Shown in pieces: positions 60,085-64,000 of a stretch of 64,000 nucleotides of DNA. The DNA is taken from NCBI GenBank assembly GCA_964425315.1, contig CAYRNB010000004.1, positions 1-64,000 of the forward strand, in the 5' to 3' direction. Numbering within the stretch: position 1 is the first letter of the stretch; each line of letters begins with the position of its first letter. The notes beneath the pieces are model-generated. The model had not been told where the DNA came from. It was given only the letters and a program-made list of their open reading frames with translations, and ran no database searches. This stretch comes from Rhodoblastus sp964425315 (GTDB taxonomy: Bacteria > Pseudomonadota > Alphaproteobacteria > Rhizobiales > Beijerinckiaceae). A program made the position numbers and the translations under genes.

Positions 60085-60342
60085 TCAAAACCGCCCGGCG
60101 GGAAATAGCGCCCGCAAGGCGCCGATGGCGTCCGCAGCAGCCCGCGGCTCCGGCCGCCAGACGCCAAATCCGACGGCCAAAGCCGCTAGCAGCGCGACGG
60201 CAGGCGGGTTTTCACGCCAATATTGGTGACGTGCGACTATTCGCGGAAAGGTCAATTCCGATTCCAACGAGTCGGTCCAGGCCTCTCCCGCCAACTGGCA
60301 GTAATGCGCGACGATCCGATCGAAATTCAGATCGTCGTCGCC
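60085..60342 (-). CDS. Tail assembly chaperone extension in -1 frame
   Basis: About 85 residues (NFDRIVAHYCQLAGEAWTDS and SELTFPRIVARHQYWRENPP) in a frame open across the end of the upstream chaperone gene and in the -1 phase to it. There is no ATG or GTG; the first possible start is a TTG near 60294. The arrangement is like lambda G/GT, where ribosomes slip to make a fused product. I place it as a likely frameshift extension, but direct TTG initiation is possible. Confidence 0.55.
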   Translation of the reverse strand, partial: GDDDLNFDRIVAHYCQLAGEAWTDSLESELTFPRIVARHQYWRENPPAVALLAALAVGFGVWRPEPRAAADAIGALRALFPAGRF

Positions 60343-60722
60343 GGCTCCCCCACGGGAGCGCTTTCCGTCGGCGCGAACAACCCGGTCTGCCGCGCGATCA
60401 CGGCCAGCGCCGCAATCAAATCGGCGAAGTCGGACTGCAGGTCGAGCAATTGCTCGCGCGAAAAATCCGGATAGGCGCGAGTCAGGCCCGCGTGGACGAC
60501 GTCGATCATCAGTTCGACATCGTCCTGTTCGAGCAGCGCCGCGCCGAGCGGATCGCCCGCGTCCACCCGCGCCTGAATAGCGTTGAGTTTCGGCATCAGC
60601 CTGAGCAAGCCAGGCACGGCCACCCGCGCCTGCCGCAAAGCCAGGACAGGAACGAAGAACTCGCTGCCCCCAAGGTCGACGACAGGCGCGCCGGCGCAAT
60701 CTACTTTCGGATCAGGATTCAT
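60327..60722 (-). CDS. Tail assembly chaperone
   Basis: 131 aa from the ATG at 60722, one base after the tail tube stop. Begins NPDPKVDCAGAPVVDLGGSE and has helical LMPKLNAIQARVDAGDPLGA and DLQSDFADLIAALAVIARQ segments. Size and position between tail tube and tape measure fit the chaperone that coats the tape measure before tube assembly. Confidence 0.72.
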   Translation of the reverse strand: MNPDPKVDCAGAPVVDLGGSEFFVPVLALRQARVAVPGLLRLMPKLNAIQARVDAGDPLGAALLEQDDVELMIDVVHAGLTRAYPDFSREQLLDLQSDFADLIAALAVIARQTGLFAPTESAPVGEPATTI

Positions 60723-60723
60723 C

Positions 60724-61482
60724 TTAAACCGCCATATTGATTTCGCCGATCGAATTGGCGGCGTTGGCGAAAGCCTCGAAGTCCAGTTCGGGGATGGTGA
60801 AATCCTGGTTCTTCGATGCAAAACTGAATTTCGTCGAGACGCAATTATACAGGCGGAGCGACCATTGCGCGCCGGCGACATTCGGGTTGGTCTGGTAGAA
60901 ATCGATCTGGAAAGTCGGCGCCGTTCCCATCGCACTATTGGCGATCACGGCGCGCGAACCTTCGCCGTTGGAGCTTTGCGTATAGGAGTAAGACACAAGA
61001 ACCGCCCGGCCAGCGTCGCCTGAGTTGAAGGTGTAAACCCCTGCCGCGACACTATATTGGCCGACGGCCGGCGCCGACGCCACCTTGGTCAAGGCCAGGC
61101 CGCTCGACGCATAGACAACGCCGAGATCGGCGTCGAAATTAGCGGCGTTGGCGACAGTGTAATTATAGGGCGAGGAACTCGCCACCGATCCGGCTTCGTT
61201 GTAAGCCCAGAGCTTCTGGCCAGAGGATAACGTCTGGCCGAAGAAGCAGGCGTTGTAGAGCGGCCCGTCGATATTGGCGAATTTCGCCTTGCCGGTGATC
61301 TTTCCCTCACCCCGGGCGAAGGCGATCGGAAACTGGTGCTGACCGAACAGCTGTTTGGACGCGAAGCTGAAATCGAGCGTCACGTCCTGCAAAGCGCCGA
61401 ACCGAACCGGCGTCGAGTTGGCGGCCGAGGGCGTGGCGATGAGAACGCCAGAGCCGAAAGCGACGGAAGTTGTGTTCGACAT
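60724..61482 (-). CDS. Major tail tube protein with Ig-like insert
   Basis: 252 aa. The start (SNTTSVAFGSGVLIATPSAA, then FGALQDVTLDFSFASKQLFG) and the end (FSFASKNQDFTIPELDFEAF) are those of TP901-type tail proteins. Residues about 104-168 (VVYASSGLALTKVASAPAVG, then DAGRAVLVSYSYTQ) form an Ig-like module that also appears in the head-tail connector of the same phage. Confidence 0.8.
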   Translation of the reverse strand: MSNTTSVAFGSGVLIATPSAANSTPVRFGALQDVTLDFSFASKQLFGQHQFPIAFARGEGKITGKAKFANIDGPLYNACFFGQTLSSGQKLWAYNEAGSVASSSPYNYTVANAANFDADLGVVYASSGLALTKVASAPAVGQYSVAAGVYTFNSGDAGRAVLVSYSYTQSSNGEGSRAVIANSAMGTAPTFQIDFYQTNPNVAGAQWSLRLYNCVSTKFSFASKNQDFTIPELDFEAFANAANSIGEINMAV

Positions 61483-61485
61483 GGA

Positions 61486-61668
61486 TCAGAGCTCCTGCAA
61501 AAGGGCGGCGAGTCGCTGCTTTAGGGCGTCGACCGAAACGCGCACATGGTTGAAAATCTCGGTGGCTCGCGAGACCGGAGACTCGTACATGGTCTCGACA
61601 AACCATTTGTCGATCTGCGTCTCGATGTCGCGCTTGAGAGTGTCGAATGAATCCGGTTCGTTGGTCAT
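61486..61668 (-). CDS. Small phage tail-region protein
   Basis: 60 aa, helical and charged (EPDSFDTLKRDIETQIDKWF, RATEIFNHVRVSVDALKQRL). AGGGAAAAAGC precedes the ATG. It lies three bases before the tail tube gene. Not recognised; by position a tail completion helper. Confidence 0.6.
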   Translation of the reverse strand: MTNEPDSFDTLKRDIETQIDKWFVETMYESPVSRATEIFNHVRVSVDALKQRLAALLQEL

Positions 61669-61708
61669 GCTTTTTCCCTCGCGCAGAATTTCGGCCCGCG
61701 CTTTTCCG

Positions 61709-62170
61709 TCAGGGCGCCAGAATTTTTATCGGGACCAGCGCAAGACCTTGACCGTCGAGGTCGCCGGGGTCTTTCACGATCCGTCCTTCGATGCGGCAAT
61801 GGGCGACGAGCCCGCCCAGGGTCTGCCTGTCCTCTATCGGATCAGGCGCAAGACAGGCGAAAAGCGCATCGAGGGCGAGATTGAGATCGCGCGCGGGCGT
61901 GGCCTCCGGGTCTTTGCCCGAGGCGATATAAACAAAGAGATTGACGTTCAGGGTCGTCTTGCCGGGCAGACCATCTCCTCCAAAGGCGACGTTTTCCCCG
62001 TGTTCGGCGACGAACAGCGCAGGCTGATCGGCGCTGGCGACATCGCTCCACAGTTTCACCCGCCGCGAGAACAAGGCCCAGCTATTGACGCCATTTATCG
62101 GCGCGGCGAATTGCGCATCGGCCAGGCGCGCGCATAGCGCCTCCATGATCGCCTCGCGGGAAGTCATCAT
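61709..62170 (-). CDS. DUF3168-like tail terminator protein (GTA gp8-like)
   Basis: 153 aa. Has the small alpha/beta tail-terminator layout: EAIMEALCARLADAQFAAPI, PALFVAEHGENVAFGGDGLP, KTTLNVNLFVYIASG and IEGRIVKDPGDLDGQGLALV. The ATG overlaps the upstream gp10-like stop (ATGA). Known homologues cap the tail tube. Assigned by fold-like pattern and order. Confidence 0.75.
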   Translation of the reverse strand: MMTSREAIMEALCARLADAQFAAPINGVNSWALFSRRVKLWSDVASADQPALFVAEHGENVAFGGDGLPGKTTLNVNLFVYIASGKDPEATPARDLNLALDALFACLAPDPIEDRQTLGGLVAHCRIEGRIVKDPGDLDGQGLALVPIKILAP

Positions 62171-62667
62171 GGCGAATCCTCAAGCGTCACTGCGATGGAA
62201 ATAGCGACCTGCGCCAAATCTTGGACGATCTCGTCACTTTGGTCGCTCAGGGCGGAGCGCAGATAAGAGCGCGCTGGAATGACCGAGCCTGGGTGTTCGA
62301 CGCGACGCGAAAAAATTTGCTTGCCGTTCATGAGGAAGGCTAGAGACCGTGACTTGTTCGGAAGAATTTCATGCGCCGCCGTCTTGCCGCCGAACTCCTG
62401 AATCGCCGCATAAGGAACGCTGCCATCGGCAAAAATGTCGGCGCCGGTCCGACCATCCCCAGCGTGCTGCTGGATTTGGATCGAATCGCGCAAACGTCCG
62501 CTGCGGGCGTTCAAAACATCGCCGCTCAAATTGGCGCCGGTGACCTGCTCATAGAGATCCTGCGCGAGCGAGCCGACCTTTTCGGCCAGTGCGGCGCGAA
62601 GCGCGTCAGGCAGGCCCGCGAGCTGATCGGCGAGCGCGGACTCGCCTTCGAGATCCAGCGCGAGCAC
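62167..62667 (-). CDS. HK97 gp10-like head-tail joining protein
   Basis: 166 aa from a GTG, three bases after the connector stop. LPDALRAALAEKVGSLAQDL, RSGRLRDSIQIQQHAGDGRT and PYAAIQEFGGKTAAHEILP are the core pattern of the HK97 gp10 family, which joins the tail to the head. The tail end (IPARSYLRSALSDQSDEIVQ) also fits. Confidence 0.83.
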   Translation of the reverse strand: MLALDLEGESALADQLAGLPDALRAALAEKVGSLAQDLYEQVTGANLSGDVLNARSGRLRDSIQIQQHAGDGRTGADIFADGSVPYAAIQEFGGKTAAHEILPNKSRSLAFLMNGKQIFSRRVEHPGSVIPARSYLRSALSDQSDEIVQDLAQVAISIAVTLEDSP

Positions 62668-62670
62668 GGA

Positions 62671-63483
62671 TCAACTCGCGATCACGCGCGCAAAGCTGCG
62701 CAGCGCCAAGGTGACGAAATCCGGCATGGCGGTTATGCGAAAGGCCGCGGTTTCCTGACCGCCGAGGTTCTTCGAGGTCATGGCGATTCTTTCGCGATAG
62801 CGGTAACGGTCCGCCGCCCAATCCAAGGCGCAATTCGCCAGGTCGAACGGAACGTAACCATAGTTGAGCAGCAGGCTCTGACCGGCGTCGGCGGCTGAGA
62901 ACATATAGCCGCCGGCGCCGTCGATCGCATACTGGCCCTGCGCCGGATTGGCGGCGACATTGGTCAGGGCCAGGCCATTCGCGTAGGTTACGCCGCAATC
63001 GCTGGCATATGCGCCAAAGGGCTGCGCCGCCTCGATCTGATAGGGCGACGCCGTCGGAACAGCGGCGGCCTCTTTGCTGATCTGATATCCCGCTCGATAA
63101 GCGATGCTCACGTTCTGCCAGCCGCGCGCAAAAAAATTGCCACGCAAAATGAGCATGCGCATGCCGCCGGGCGGCTCGGCGTCCCCCGCTTCAATCACCC
63201 ATCCGGAATCGTTTTCGGTAGCGGCTGCGGGAATGATGCGCCCGTCGATCGACACAGAGGAGACGGAGACGATCGGCCAATGGCGCAGCTGGATTTCGGC
63301 GCGTCCATTGCCGTCGAAAATATCGACGACGTCGCGCGGCCAGATGAACGGCCGGTTGACATAGGAACAGATCGCTCGGCTGATCTGGCTGATCAGACTG
63401 GCCAGCAACAAATCGTCGGCGCTCGACTGAACCCCGAGATGCGCCTTGAGCTGCGCCAAGGAGATGAGATCGTTTTGCGCCAT
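62671..63483 (-). CDS. gp6-like head-tail connector with Ig-like insert
   Basis: 270 aa, longer than the 190-200 aa typical of this family. Starts with LISLAQLKAHLGVQSSADDL and has LLLASLISQISRAICSYVNR, then RHWPIVSVSSVSIDG and NVSIAYRAGYQ, the HK97 gp6/phiE125 gp8 connector. Residues 147-213 are an inserted module (VTYANGLALTNVAANPAQGQ, then FSAADAGQSLLLNYGY) that recurs in the tail tube protein. Confidence 0.8.
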   Translation of the reverse strand: MAQNDLISLAQLKAHLGVQSSADDLLLASLISQISRAICSYVNRPFIWPRDVVDIFDGNGRAEIQLRHWPIVSVSSVSIDGRIIPAAATENDSGWVIEAGDAEPPGGMRMLILRGNFFARGWQNVSIAYRAGYQISKEAAAVPTASPYQIEAAQPFGAYASDCGVTYANGLALTNVAANPAQGQYAIDGAGGYMFSAADAGQSLLLNYGYVPFDLANCALDWAADRYRYRERIAMTSKNLGGQETAAFRITAMPDFVTLALRSFARVIAS

Positions 63484-63704
63484 TATCCGCTCGTCTTTTC
63501 GCCGCGGCCGCGGGACGAACGCGGACGCGCCACGATTTTCTTTTCCGTCTCCGCCTTAAGGGAGTCGACGAGGGCCAGGCAGCCGTGCGCCGCAAGTTCA
63601 ACGGCAAAGGATTCCGGGGCATCGAAGCCGCCGTCTTTGTCCGGCCGCATGTCCTGGCCCGCGCAGAAAAGCGCGGTAACGCCGACGGGAGCCCGATATT
63701 GCAT
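63483..63704 (-). CDS. Small phage hypothetical protein
   Basis: 73 aa from the ATG at 63704 (QYRAPVGVTALFCAGQDMRP), with AGGATCG upstream. Ends in a basic tail (ARPSSRGRGEKTSG-like). It overlaps the connector start (TAATG). Similar small genes lie between capsid and connector in many phages, perhaps as head fibre or decoration. Not recognised. Confidence 0.6.
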   Translation of the reverse strand: MQYRAPVGVTALFCAGQDMRPDKDGGFDAPESFAVELAAHGCLALVDSLKAETEKKIVARPRSSRGRGEKTSG

Positions 63705-63777
63705 GTTTCGATCCTGTCTTTGGAAGGCGAGCCGCCCCGAATCGACTTCGGGGCGGCGTTGGTTTTGCAACGGCCTA

Positions 63778-64000
63778 TCAGCCATTGCCGATATTGGTGA
63801 TCACCGACATGGACGGCGGGAAATAGTGCTGCAGCACTTCGTCGGCATAGACGCCATATTCATAGCGACGGGCGCGCAGCGGCCATTCGATCTGGTAATA
63901 GTCCTGGCGCGTGCGGACCTGCATCACATTGCCGACATTGGCGAGCGGATAGGGCAAGGTCCGCGTCAGGAAGAGCATAGTTCCGGCGGGCATATTTGGA
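63778..64000 (-). CDS. C-terminal end of a virion structural protein, probably major capsid (cut by window edge)
   Basis: 74 codons are visible up to the stop; the gene continues past the right edge. The end reads RTLPYPLANVGNVMQVRTRQ, then RYEYGVYADEVLQHYFPPSM, then SVITNIGNG. Being directly upstream of the connector region, it is most likely the major capsid protein, but this was inferred from order, not from a complete fold. Confidence 0.6.
   Translation of the reverse strand, partial: PNMPAGTMLFLTRTLPYPLANVGNVMQVRTRQDYYQIEWPLRARRYEYGVYADEVLQHYFPPSMSVITNIGNG

Larger units (their letters stand above)
45214..64000 (-). mobile_element. Late region of a siphovirus-like prophage (right end beyond window)
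   Basis: A continuous minus-strand block of about 24 phage genes, running from a capsid-like gene at the right edge through head-tail joining, tail and baseplate to receptor-binding and lysis genes. Terminase, portal, integrase and regulators are not in the window, and no att site can be assigned. The tail order (connector, gp10, DUF3168, tube, chaperone, tape, DUF2460, DUF2163, NlpC/P60, gp15-like) resembles the RcGTA cluster, but holin, endolysins and a tailspike point to a phage. Nothing in the visible genes looks broken. Confidence 0.9.

Noticed and set aside
45214..64000. Interpretation as a gene transfer agent
   Set aside because: The tail gene order is GTA-like, but a tailspike, holin-like gene, two endolysins and rearranged baseplate proteins fit a phage better. 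The head genes and terminase are outside the window, so this is not final.

Overview
The window is GC-rich alphaproteobacterial chromosome, most likely order Hyphomicrobiales (Rhizobiales), perhaps near Beijerinckiaceae or Methylocystaceae. This rests on the SUF operon layout, the aerobic cobalamin operon, a TIGR02301-type periplasmic protein, an imuA-imuB-dnaE2 mutasome behind a GTTC-N7-GTTC LexA box, and a TTAA-N7-TTAAC CtrA-type box. The genus is inference. One run of 100 N (40142-40241) is an assembly gap inside dnaE2.

Layout. 0-6.4 kb: minus-strand SUF iron-sulfur operon (class I cysteine desulfurase, sufB, sufC, sufD, sufS, sufT-like), next to a divergent PLP decarboxylase. 8.5-23 kb: cobalamin island. 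A minus-strand operon cobW-cobN-cobG-cobH-cobI-cobJ-cobL-cobE-cobM lies behind a cobalamin riboswitch, cobK is embedded on the opposite strand, cbiD is on the plus strand, and cobB-bluB form a separate minus-strand unit. Together they cover much of the corrin ring from precorrin-2 through cobalt insertion (CobN), plus lower-ligand synthesis (BluB). CbiD appears where aerobic pathways usually use CobF. Two copies of an 84-bp palindromic repeat lie here, one intergenic and one inserted in frame inside cobG.

23-39.7 kb: ordinary chromosome. It holds an L,D-transpeptidase, a histone-deacetylase-like hydrolase, a MarR-amidase operon, a very large Pls/PosA-type NRPS-like protein, an SDR, a 42-aa lipoprotein upstream of a prephenate dehydrogenase, fabI, an unusual single-chain ECF-sigma/anti-sigma-like protein, a CtrA-boxed small gene, TIGR02301-NUDIX-pdxH, a surface-antigen-like lipoprotein, a DnaJ-like co-chaperone and tRNA-Leu(TAA). 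39.8-45.1 kb: SOS mutasome imuA-imuB-dnaE2.

45.2-64 kb: the late region of a siphovirus-like prophage, all on the minus strand and running off the right edge. Reading in gene direction it has the end of a capsid-like protein, head-tail connector, HK97-gp10-like, DUF3168-like, tail tube, tail assembly chaperone (apparently with a -1 frame extension), a short tape measure, a GTA-TIM-barrel/DUF2460 fusion, a second DUF2460 protein with an insert, DUF2163, NlpC/P60, a gp15-like tail protein, a fibre, a beta-helix tailspike, amidase, lysozyme-like, holin-like and three small terminal genes, ending at a strong terminator just before the imuA operator. The tail order resembles the Rhodobacter GTA, but the lysis and tailspike genes point to a phage.

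The most distinctive items are the sigma/anti-sigma fusion, the in-frame palindromic element in cobG, the rearranged GTA-like baseplate proteins, and a domain shared between the connector and the tail tube.
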